A stretch of DNA of 58,191 bases from Phytohabitans sp036906915 (GTDB taxonomy: Bacteria; Actinomycetota; Actinomycetes; Mycobacteriales; Micromonosporaceae), in assembly GCF_036906915.1 (NCBI RefSeq), contig NZ_JBAKHX010000050.1, positions 1 through 58,191 on the forward strand. The letters run 5' to 3'. The first letter of the stretch is position 1. Each line of letters opens with the position of its first letter. A program made the translations under genes and the position numbers. Positions 26,517 to 34,101 of this stretch are shown here, in pieces. The notes under the pieces are model-generated. The model made no database searches. It was not told where the DNA came from and saw only the letters and a program-made list of their open reading frames with translations.

Positions 26517-28796
26517 TCAGTCGGTCAGGCGGTGGTTGGCCTCCGCCGCGCCCTCCTCGTCGCCTGCTTCCTCGCAGACATCGGCGGCCTCCTGCCAGCG
26601 TTCGCGGGCGCGGGTCGGGTGGTCCACGGCCAGTTCCGCGTCGCCGAGGTGCAGCAGCGTACGGCCGAGCGCGGCGTCGGGGCGGCGGTCGGCCCGCAAC
26701 CGCAGGGCCTCGGTGAGCAGCTCGCGGGCCGGCTCGCCGCGCGGCGGGTCGGTGTTGACCAGCGCGGCACCGGCGTTCAGCAGGGCCGCCGCCCGACCGC
26801 CCGGGTCGTCGATCAGTTCGTACACCTCCAGCGCCGCCGCCCACGCGTGCGCGGCGTCCAGGTGCTCGCCGAGCCGCCACTGGGCGAGCACCAGGTTGGT
26901 CAGCGCGGCCGCGTAGCCGCGCCGGTCGCCGGCCGCCTCGAAGGCGTTCGCTGCCTGCACGAGGTGGTGGCGGGCCTTGGTCGGTTCGCCGCGGGCCAGG
27001 TATGCGGCACCGAGCCCGAGGTGGGTCAGCGCCTGGCCGGCGCGGTCGCCGGGGGCGCGGTGCTCGCGGGCGCGGTGCAGGTGCTCGATCGCCGCGTCGA
27101 CCTCGCCCTGGTCGAGCAGGGCCAGGCCCAGGTTCGTGCGGGCCTGCGCCTGCCCGCGCCGGCCGCGTTCGGTGACCGCCAGCGTCAGCACCGCCGCCGC
27201 GCCGTGCGGGTCGCCGCGGCGGCGCCGGATCACGCCGAGCTCGTTGTGTGCCCAGCCGGCCACCAGGCTCCGGTCGCCGCCGATCCTGTCGCCACCCAGC
27301 CTGGTGCCGAGCGCCGCATGGCAGACCTGCTCCCATTCGTCGGTGCGGTCCTGTTCCGCGTACCAGGCGCACAGCGCTACCGCGAGCCGGAACCACCACC
27401 GGCGCACCCGCCGCGGCAACGGCTCGACGACCGTCGCCGGACCGTCCGGCGAGGACGTGACCAGTGCGCGTAGCAAATCGTGGTGCAGGACGAGCCAGTC
27501 CGGGTCCTGCCGTTCGGCCTGGCGGGCCAGGTGCCGCATCAGCCGCGCGTACGCCCAGAGCCGGCGCCGCGCGGGCTCGTCGTGGCGCAGGTGCAGCCGG
27601 GCGTACCCGGACAGCAGCGGCCGTACCTCGTACCGGCCGCCCTCGGCCGCGCTGACGAAGCCGCCGTTGGCCAGTTCATCCAGCGCCTGCTCGGGGTGGC
27701 GGCGCAGCGCGGCGATCGCGGGCCGGTCGAGCGGCCCGGGCGCCAGCGACAGCAGCCGGAACAGGCGGCGGGCCGGTCCGCTGAGTGCCCGGTACGCGAT
27801 GTCGCGTTCGGCGAGCAGCGGCAGCGCCTCGGCGTGCGGCACCTTCTGGTGCACCGGGGCGGCCACCACGTGCCGCAGCGCCGTCAGTACCTCCTCCGCG
27901 CGCCAGCCGCGGTGCCCGATCTGCTGCCCGAGGGCGCGGATCGCGTGCGGCTGCCGGCCGCACAGCTCCACAAGATCCTTTGTGGACGGCTCGGTTGGGG
28001 CGGTGCGCCGCCCGGCGGCGGTGCGGGCGTCGGCGAGCAGTTTGAGCGCGTCGGTGCGATCGGGCTCGCCCAGCCACCGCACCGCGACACCATCGACAGT
28101 GGACAGGCTGGGTGCGCCGGCCATCAGCAGCCGGGCCTGCGGCGCGGGCGGCAGCAGGTGGCGCACCTGCAGGGGGTCGGCGACGTTGTCCAGTACCAGA
28201 AGAACCTTGCGCTCGCCGAGCCGTGCCCGCAGCTCGGCACCGGTCGCGGCGAGGTCGGCCGCGCGCGGCGAGCGCGGCGGGCGGGCGCCGAGCTTGCGCG
28301 CGACCGCCGAAAGCACCTGCCTCGGGCGCATCGGCCGGCCGTACGCGCGCAGGTCCAGGTACATCTGCCCGTCGGGGAAGCGGTCCCGCACCATGTTGGC
28401 AGCCTGTACCGCACACGCCGAAGTGCCGACGCCGCGCCGCCCGACGAGCGCGACCGCGTGTTCGGTCTCCAGCGCCTCGCGCACCCAGTCGACGTCGGCG
28501 TCCCGCCCCGCGAACCCGTACGTGTACGGCAGGTCGGTGGGCACGCCGGCGCGTTGGCGCGGCACCGGGGGCGGCGGCTCCTCCCACTCGGCGGCCCGGC
28601 GCTTGCGGAACTCCAGCGCCAGCAGCACGATCCCGGCGACCGCCGCGAGCCCGCCGGCCACCAACCAGGTCACCGGGCCGAGGTTGCTGCCGACCGCGTC
28701 GGCGATGAGGTCGGTGGCGACACCGCCGCTGAGCGAGCCGATGACGACGGCGGCGGCGCTGACGCGCTGCCAGCGTGGCGCCGGCTCCCGTGTCAC
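26517..28796 (-). CDS. STAND NTPase-like protein with degenerate P-loop and TPR repeats, membrane anchored
   Basis: This 759-residue protein begins with two membrane segments (about 12-33 and 40-62). An NB-ARC-like ATPase region (about 90-370) and a C-terminal TPR array (about 470-755) follow. The P-loop reads GRRGVGTS (119-126): the lysine that contacts ATP is T125. Walker B (KVLLVLDN, about 192-199) is kept. The TPR array has repeated A-x-x-x-L-G-x-A units. The GTG start overlaps the permease stop as GTGA. It closes an operon whose ABC ATPase is also degenerate. It may sense or scaffold the transporter. Confidence 0.75.
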   Translation of the reverse strand: MTREPAPRWQRVSAAAVVIGSLSGGVATDLIADAVGSNLGPVTWLVAGGLAAVAGIVLLALEFRKRRAAEWEEPPPPVPRQRAGVPTDLPYTYGFAGRDADVDWVREALETEHAVALVGRRGVGTSACAVQAANMVRDRFPDGQMYLDLRAYGRPMRPRQVLSAVARKLGARPPRSPRAADLAATGAELRARLGERKVLLVLDNVADPLQVRHLLPPAPQARLLMAGAPSLSTVDGVAVRWLGEPDRTDALKLLADARTAAGRRTAPTEPSTKDLVELCGRQPHAIRALGQQIGHRGWRAEEVLTALRHVVAAPVHQKVPHAEALPLLAERDIAYRALSGPARRLFRLLSLAPGPLDRPAIAALRRHPEQALDELANGGFVSAAEGGRYEVRPLLSGYARLHLRHDEPARRRLWAYARLMRHLARQAERQDPDWLVLHHDLLRALVTSSPDGPATVVEPLPRRVRRWWFRLAVALCAWYAEQDRTDEWEQVCHAALGTRLGGDRIGGDRSLVAGWAHNELGVIRRRRGDPHGAAAVLTLAVTERGRRGQAQARTNLGLALLDQGEVDAAIEHLHRAREHRAPGDRAGQALTHLGLGAAYLARGEPTKARHHLVQAANAFEAAGDRRGYAAALTNLVLAQWRLGEHLDAAHAWAAALEVYELIDDPGGRAAALLNAGAALVNTDPPRGEPARELLTEALRLRADRRPDAALGRTLLHLGDAELAVDHPTRARERWQEAADVCEEAGDEEGAAEANHRLTD

Positions 28797-30538
28797 CGCA
28801 GCGCTCCCGAGACGAGCCCGCCGACGACTTGCCTGCGGAAGGCGATGACCAGCAACAGCGGCAGTACCGAGGCGACCACCGACCCGGCCGCGACCAGCCC
28901 ACTGTTGGACACGAACTGCCGGGTCTGCCCGTACAGCGCCAACCCCAGTGGCACCGCGTCCGGCCCTCCGAAGTGGAGACCGACCACGAAGTCGTTCCAC
29001 ACCTGTACGAACTCCAGCACGCACACCGCCACGACCGCCGGCACCGTTGCCGGCGCGAGCCTGGCGAGCACGCTCCACTCTCGACGGCCGGCGAGGCGTG
29101 CCCGCCGCACCCGGGCCAGCGGCACGTCGGCGAGCGCGTTGCGCAGCACCAGCACCGCGAACGGCACGCCGAGCGCCACGTGCACCAGCGCGAGCCCCAC
29201 GAACGTGCCCGCCAGCCCCGCCCGGTCGAGCACCTCGGTGACCGGGCCGGCGAGGACCTGTACCGGCACCACCGCCGCGCCGAGCAGCACCACCCCGGCG
29301 GCCTGCGCGCCGGGCGGGGACACCCACGCCAGCGCGTACGCGGCCAGCAACGCCACGACGAGCACGGTGACCGTGACGACGGCGGCGAGCGCGGCGGTCA
29401 GCGCCAGCGAGCGGGTCAACCCGCCGCCCTCGAAAAGCTCGCGGTACGAGGCCAGGCCGATCGGTCCGGTCCACCAGCCCCGGGTGGCCGCGTCCCGCGG
29501 CGCGTGCAGCGACGTCGCCACGAGCACGACGAACGGGATCGCCCACCAGACTGCGGCCGCGGGCGGCAGAAGCCGCCGCACCAGCCGCGGTGCCCGCCAC
29601 TCCGAACCGGTTTCACGCACGGGAGCACCAGGTGCGGGCGGGGGCCACGCCTGGCGGGTCCACAGTGCGGCCGCCAGCATTCCCAATAGGACGACCGCGA
29701 GCCACAGCACGCCCAGCGCCGCCGACGGCCCGGTCACCGTGCCGCTGGACGTCTGCCAGACCCGCACCGGCGCCACCATCGCCTCGTCGATGACCGATCC
29801 GGGCGCCATCACCAGTATCAGGTCGAACGTGCGCGAGGTCGCCAGCGCCACCAGCGCGAACACGATCGCGACCGTGCGCCGCAGCAGGGGCCGCCAGCGC
29901 GCGTCGCGGAAGACGTCGAGCCGGGTGCCGCCGTACGCGCGGACCGCGTCGGCCAGCGCCAGCGGTAGCGCGTCGAACGCCGCCCGGAACACCAGCACCG
30001 CCAGCCCGACCCACGCCCACACGAACGCGGACATGAGCGCGATCGTGATCAGCTCCGGCCCGAGCCACAGCGCACCGGTCAGCCAGGTGGCCGTGCCCCG
30101 CTCCGGATCCGGGTCGTACAGCAGCCGGAACGTCACACCCGTCACCACCAGCGGCAGCGCGATCGGCGCGACCAGGATCAGCGTCACGATCCGCCCGCCG
30201 GACGAGCGCCGCGACGCAGCCGCCAGCACGAAACCCAGCGCCGTCACCACGGTCGGCACCACCATCGCCCACAGCAGCGTCCGGCCGAGCACACTCCAAC
30301 CGTCGTCGGCCAGCGCGGTGCGGAAGTGCTCCAGGCCCACGAAGTCGCCCTCCGCGGTCACGCTCGCGTGCCCGGTGCGCAGCACCGGCCAGAGCACCAG
30401 GCCGCCGAGCAGCAGCGCCGCCGGCAGCAGCAGCGCCGTCGTGGTCCCGATGGTCGGGTACGCCCGGCCGCGTCGCGCCGGACCGACGTCGTCGATGACG
30501 ACGGTCTCGCCCAGCAGCACACCGCGTTCGGGGCTCAT
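28793..30538 (-). CDS. Fused MalF-MalG-type ABC permease (two membrane domains in one chain)
   Basis: This 581-residue protein contains two permease domains in tandem, each about six helices: residues about 30-290 and about 320-581. EAA-like loops are LADAVRAYGGTRLDVFRDARWRPLL and LARVRRARLAGRREWSVLARLAPATVP, both rather diverged, and the canonical EAA-x3-G pattern is weak. It fits the carbohydrate-uptake CUT1 class, where the domains are usually separate genes. The ATG overlaps the stop of the binding-protein gene by four bases, and its stop overlaps the STAND gene start. Confidence 0.8.
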   Translation of the reverse strand: MSPERGVLLGETVVIDDVGPARRGRAYPTIGTTTALLLPAALLLGGLVLWPVLRTGHASVTAEGDFVGLEHFRTALADDGWSVLGRTLLWAMVVPTVVTALGFVLAAASRRSSGGRIVTLILVAPIALPLVVTGVTFRLLYDPDPERGTATWLTGALWLGPELITIALMSAFVWAWVGLAVLVFRAAFDALPLALADAVRAYGGTRLDVFRDARWRPLLRRTVAIVFALVALATSRTFDLILVMAPGSVIDEAMVAPVRVWQTSSGTVTGPSAALGVLWLAVVLLGMLAAALWTRQAWPPPAPGAPVRETGSEWRAPRLVRRLLPPAAAVWWAIPFVVLVATSLHAPRDAATRGWWTGPIGLASYRELFEGGGLTRSLALTAALAAVVTVTVLVVALLAAYALAWVSPPGAQAAGVVLLGAAVVPVQVLAGPVTEVLDRAGLAGTFVGLALVHVALGVPFAVLVLRNALADVPLARVRRARLAGRREWSVLARLAPATVPAVVAVCVLEFVQVWNDFVVGLHFGGPDAVPLGLALYGQTRQFVSNSGLVAAGSVVASVLPLLLVIAFRRQVVGGLVSGALR

Positions 30539-31803
30539 GCCGTCGCCTTCTTCGCGGTCGTGTTGAGCTGCTCGACGGTGTCGTCGACGGCGCGCCGCAG
30601 GTCGGCCGACGGCGTGGTGACCGCCGCGAAGAAGTCCTGCAGGATCTTCCACACGCCCTGCCCGTCGAACCCGGTGAAGCTGCCCGGCAACTGGTCGGAC
30701 AGGTCGAAGCGCAGCCTGTCGACCGGTTCCCGGATCTCGGCCGCCAGCTCGCGGGGCTGCCCGGCGGGATAGAGGCCGAGCGGCACCAGCCGGTTGGGCG
30801 ACAGGTACCCGCCGCTGGCGATCCACGGCCGGAACGCGTCGGACCCGGCCAGCCACCGCACCAGGTCTCGACCACCGGCCGAGTCACGCAGCACCACCGC
30901 GGCGTCGCCGCCCACGACCAGCGGCTGCCGCCCGGCGAACGCCGGAAACCGGAACGTGCGCGGCGCCTCGTCCTGGAACTGCCGCGCGACCCCGGCCACG
31001 AAGTCGCCCTCGAAGACGGTGCACGCGCTGCGGCTGGCCACGACCTGGATGACCGACTCCTCGTTCTGGGTCAGCAGCGCGCGCCGGCCGCCGCCCGGGA
31101 AGGCGCCCGGGACGCTCCACATGCGAGCGAGGGCGGCGAGGGCGGTGCGCACCTGCCAGGCGTCCCACAGCGGCTCGCCGGCGGCCAGGTTTCGGTACAG
31201 CTGCTCGTCGTCGAAGCCGGCGAGCAGGTTCTCCAGCCAGTCGGTGAGCACCCAGCCGTCGGCGGCACCTATGGCCAGCGGCGCCGGACCGCCACCGGCG
31301 GCCCGCGACTCGACCATGGCGAGCAGGTCCGGCCAGCTGCCTGGCGGCTCGGTCAGCACGGAGGGCAGGTACCAGAACAGCGACTTGTGCGCGGCCTTCA
31401 CCCAGGCGCCGTAGAGCACACCGTCCACTGTGATCAAATCGGTCCACGCGGGCGCGTACCGCTCGCCCAGCGCGGCGTCGAGCGGCTCCAGCCAGCCGTC
31501 CCGGGCGTACCCGGCGACGAGCCCCGGCCGGGGAAGGATGGCGACGTCGGGGCGGGCCCCGGCCCGGTCGCGCGCCCGCAGCAGGGCGTCGATGTTGTCG
31601 CCGGCGCTGATGACGCGCACCGGTTCCGGGTACCCCCGCACGACCTCGCGGAACCGCGCCAGCTCGCCGCCGCTCCACACCACGGCGACCTCCAGCGCGC
31701 GGCCGCCGCGACCACACGCGGCGGTCGTGGCCGTCGTGGCGGTCGCGGCACTGGCCGCCGCCGCGCGCAGCAGCGTCCGGCGCCCGACGAGGCGATCTCT
31801 CAC
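30535..31803 (-). CDS. ABC transporter extracellular substrate-binding lipoprotein
   Basis: This 422-residue solute-binding protein has a twin-arginine-like signal (GRRTLLR) with a lipobox near TTAACG, so it is probably a Tat-exported lipoprotein. The mature chain follows the type I/CUT1 fold (DVAILPRPGLVAGYARDGWLEPLD, VDGVLYGAWVKAAHKSLFWY, EGDFVAGVARQF). It is the second gene of a four-gene operon; start and stop both overlap neighbours. The substrate is unknown. Sugar is likely from the family but not shown. Confidence 0.82.
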   Translation of the reverse strand: MRDRLVGRRTLLRAAAASAATATTATTAACGRGGRALEVAVVWSGGELARFREVVRGYPEPVRVISAGDNIDALLRARDRAGARPDVAILPRPGLVAGYARDGWLEPLDAALGERYAPAWTDLITVDGVLYGAWVKAAHKSLFWYLPSVLTEPPGSWPDLLAMVESRAAGGGPAPLAIGAADGWVLTDWLENLLAGFDDEQLYRNLAAGEPLWDAWQVRTALAALARMWSVPGAFPGGGRRALLTQNEESVIQVVASRSACTVFEGDFVAGVARQFQDEAPRTFRFPAFAGRQPLVVGGDAAVVLRDSAGGRDLVRWLAGSDAFRPWIASGGYLSPNRLVPLGLYPAGQPRELAAEIREPVDRLRFDLSDQLPGSFTGFDGQGVWKILQDFFAAVTTPSADLRRAVDDTVEQLNTTAKKATA

Positions 31804-32423
31804 GCCACCACCGTTACCGTCCGGTCGGCGCCGGCGGGCACGTCGTCGTCGGCGGTGCAGACCAGCACCGCCATCGCGGGCGCGGTCGGCAGGCTGGCCC
31901 GGGCGAGCAGGTCGCGCAGCCCCACCGCGGTCTCGACGCCCGGCGGCAGGTCGACGACCAGCACCTCGGGCAGGCACACCGCCGCACGGGCGACCGCCGC
32001 GCGCAGCCGCTGCCCGTCCGAGAGCTGATGGGGGCGCAGGTTGAGGGTGGGCACCAGCTCGAGGCGGGACGTCAGGGTGGCGGCCCAGTTGCGGGACAGT
32101 TCGCGCACGGTCTCCCGCCGCCGCAGCCCGTACTCCACATTGGCCCGTACCGTCAGGTGTGGCAGCAGGCCGCCGCCCGCGGGCACGTACCCGATCTGTC
32201 GCCCGGCGGGTGGCTGGCCGGTGACGTCGCGGTCGCCGACGACCAACCGGCCCGAGACAGGTGCGGCGAGACCGGCGACGGTGCGGGCGACGGCGGTGGC
32301 GACCTCGGGTGCGGCCGGCACGGCAGCCAGCTCACCAGCGGAAACCCGCCCCGAAAGCTTTACGCGCGCGCTGCTTCCTGGCACGCCGACGACGACCTCG
32401 TGCAGAGCCAGCAGACCGACCAC
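31800..32423 (-). CDS. Degenerate ABC-transporter ATP-binding protein (pseudo-ATPase)
   Basis: This 207-residue protein aligns to the MalK/CysA-type ABC ATPase along its length: VSGRLVVGDRDVTGQPPAGRQIGYV..GLLPHLTVRANVEYGLR, then LSDGQRLRAAVARA (about 132-145). The catalytic parts are gone. The Walker A position reads PAAPEVATA, the Q-loop glutamine is replaced (VPAGGG), the Walker B glutamate is Leu (VVDLPPG) and the switch His is lost (CTADDD). The TOBE domain is absent. It is the only nucleotide-binding subunit in the operon, so the operon either borrows an ATPase or does not transport. GTG start after GGGGGGAG. Confidence 0.78.
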   Translation of the reverse strand: MVGLLALHEVVVGVPGSSARVKLSGRVSAGELAAVPAAPEVATAVARTVAGLAAPVSGRLVVGDRDVTGQPPAGRQIGYVPAGGGLLPHLTVRANVEYGLRRRETVRELSRNWAATLTSRLELVPTLNLRPHQLSDGQRLRAAVARAAVCLPEVLVVDLPPGVETAVGLRDLLARASLPTAPAMAVLVCTADDDVPAGADRTVTVVA

Positions 32424-32443
32424 CTCCCCCCAGAGACGGCCAG

Positions 32444-32472
32444 ACGGTAACCGGACCGCAATCGATCCGCAA
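32444..32472 (-). promoter_or_regulatory. Candidate promoter of the pseudo-ABC/STAND operon
   Basis: On the minus strand TTGCGG and TACCGT are separated by 17 bases. The predicted start of transcription falls about 15 bases before the GTG of the degenerate ATPase. No other promoter-like element is seen between this operon and DUF3159. Confidence 0.45.
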
Positions 32473-32548
32473 CCCTCCGCGCTAAGGCGTGTCCCAGGGC
32501 GGTATCAAAGTGGGGGCGCCGCGGCCTGGTCACCCACTTGACGCGGCC

Positions 32549-33202
32549 CTAGTCGGCTGTGGACATTGCGGGCTCGGGATCGGTGACGGGGTGGCGGATG
32601 CCGGGATGGTCCTCGGGAAGGGTCCGGCGCAGCACCCACCAGCTCACGGCGAGGCAGGCGGCCACCAGCGGCCAGGTGAGCGCCGCACGGGCCACGCCGA
32701 GCGCCACCACCTGGTCGGCGGCGTACAGCGGCAGGAACACCGCCAACCGCACCGCGTACTGCAGCACCCAGACCCAGCTCGCCCGGCTGTACGCGCGCAC
32801 GAGCGCCGCGTCGCGACGCCACCGGGTGCGCTGGCCGAGCACGGTGCCGACGACCACGCCCAGCAGCGGCCAGCGCAGCACGATGCTGACCGTCCAGACG
32901 AGCGCGCTGGCCGCGTTGGACACGAGTTGGACGAGGAAGAAGTCGGCGGCCCGGCCGGTGCGTACCGCGATCATGGCGGCGAGGCACACCGCGAGCAGCC
33001 CGACGAGCACCGCGCGGGGGCGGTCGCCGCGACGGAGCCGCCAGCCGGCGACGGCCAGGCCCACGACGAGCGCGGCGATCACGCCGCCCCACACCGACGG
33101 GCCGGTGACGAGCCACCCGGCCACGAACGCGACCGGCGGCAGCGTGGCGTCCACCGCGCCCCGCCGGCCGCCGAGCAGGTCCGCGAGCGACTCGTCCTTC
33201 AT
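32549..33202 (-). CDS. DUF3159 family membrane protein
   Basis: This 217-residue protein has the DUF3159 hallmark LLGGRRGAVDATLPPVAFV at its N-terminus and about five membrane helices. Charged pairs in RVRA-like AYSRASWVWVLQYAVRL match the family. The function of DUF3159 is unknown. It is monocistronic as far as can be seen. An iron-box-like palindrome (33205-33223) overlaps the predicted -10 element (TAGCCT, nine bases before the ATG), so the gene is probably leaderless and metal-regulated. Confidence 0.85.
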   Translation of the reverse strand: MKDESLADLLGGRRGAVDATLPPVAFVAGWLVTGPSVWGGVIAALVVGLAVAGWRLRRGDRPRAVLVGLLAVCLAAMIAVRTGRAADFFLVQLVSNAASALVWTVSIVLRWPLLGVVVGTVLGQRTRWRRDAALVRAYSRASWVWVLQYAVRLAVFLPLYAADQVVALGVARAALTWPLVAACLAVSWWVLRRTLPEDHPGIRHPVTDPEPAMSTAD

Positions 33203-33204
33203 AG

Positions 33205-33223
33205 TTAGGTCAGGCTAACTTAG
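33205..33223. promoter_or_regulatory. Iron-box-like operator (IdeR/DtxR type)
   Basis: TTAGGTCAGGCTAACTTAG matches 16 of 19 positions of the IdeR consensus TTAGGTTAGGCTAACCTAA. It lies two bases before the DUF3159 start and covers the TAGCCT -10-like element of that gene. The divergent SDR gene starts 83 bp away on the other side. Confidence 0.7.
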
Positions 33224-33306
33224 CGCTGCCGCTCCGTCACGCCCGCCCCGCGGCTCGCGCGAGCGGAGCGAGCACCAACGCGGCCGTGCCATGGCAGGAT
33301 CGCCAC

Positions 33307-34101
33307 ATGCGTTTGGCCGGACGGGTCGCGGTGGTCACGGGTGGGGCGGGCGGCATCGGCGCGGCGCTGGCCCGCCGGTTCGTCGCCGAGGGCGCCGAGG
33401 GCGTCGTGGTCGCCGATCTCGACGGCGCCGCGGCCGACGCCGTGGCCGGGCCGCTCGGCGAGCGCGCCATCGCCGTCGAGGTCGACGTCGCGGACGAGGA
33501 CCGGGTACAGGCGCTCGTGGCGACCGCGGAGGCGCGGTACGGCCGGATCGACCTGTTCTGCGCCAACGCCGGCATCACGGTGGGCACCGGCATCGAGGCG
33601 TCCGGCGCCGAGTGGGCGCGGGCGTGGGCGGTCAACGTGCTCTCCCACGTGTACGCGGCCCGCGCCGTGCTGCCCGCGATGCTGGCCCGCGGCGAGGGGT
33701 ACCTGCTGCACACCTGCTCCGCGGCCGGCCTGCTCACCGCGGTCGGCGACGCGCCGTACACGGTCACCAAGCACGCGGCGCTCGGCCTGGCCGAGTGGCT
33801 CGCGATCACGTACGGCGACCGCGGCATCCGGGTCAGCGCCCTTTGTCCGCAGGGCGTGCGCACGCCGATGCTCGACGACGGGCTCGCCGCCGGGCACGTG
33901 GGCGCCCTGGTGACGGCCGCGTCCGGCGCCGTGCTGAGCCCCGACGAGGTGGCCGAAGCGGTGATCGACGGCCTGGCGGCCGAACGCTTCCTGATCCTCC
34001 CGCACCCCGAGGTAGCCGCCTACACCCGTAGAAAGGCGGCAGACCCGGACGCCTGGCTAGCGGCGATGCGCGGCCTGGCGGCGCGAGCAGAGGGCGGCTA
34101 G
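33307..34101 (+). CDS. SDR-family oxidoreductase
   Basis: This 264-residue classical short-chain dehydrogenase has the cofactor motif TGGAGGIG, the NAG motif (CANAGIT), catalytic Ser in HTCSAAGLL and YTVTK. The acidic residue at the end of beta-2 (ADLD) favours NAD(H). The substrate is unknown. A short REP-like inverted repeat (GAGCGGAGCGAGC, 33261-33273) lies in the promoter region. The stop overlaps the convergent transglutaminase-fold gene by four bases. Confidence 0.85.
   Translation: MRLAGRVAVVTGGAGGIGAALARRFVAEGAEGVVVADLDGAAADAVAGPLGERAIAVEVDVADEDRVQALVATAEARYGRIDLFCANAGITVGTGIEASGAEWARAWAVNVLSHVYAARAVLPAMLARGEGYLLHTCSAAGLLTAVGDAPYTVTKHAALGLAEWLAITYGDRGIRVSALCPQGVRTPMLDDGLAAGHVGALVTAASGAVLSPDEVAEAVIDGLAAERFLILPHPEVAAYTRRKAADPDAWLAAMRGLAARAEGG

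Noticed and set aside
28797..29600. Upstream extension of the STAND gene frame into the permease region (to 1027 codons)
   Set aside because: The permease frame is the real one there. The GTG at 28796 with a GTGA overlap gives a normal start, and the extension is Arg/Ala/Gly low-complexity.
27480..30566. A 1028-codon plus-strand frame opposite the STAND and permease genes
   Set aside because: Spans two real minus-strand genes and their overlap; low-complexity composition typical of antisense frames in GC-rich DNA.
9171..33273. REP-like motif GCTCGCTCCGCTC (9171-9183) and its complement (33261-33273)
   Set aside because: Real 13-bp matches, but short and GC-rich. Two copies in the window are not enough to call a repeat family.
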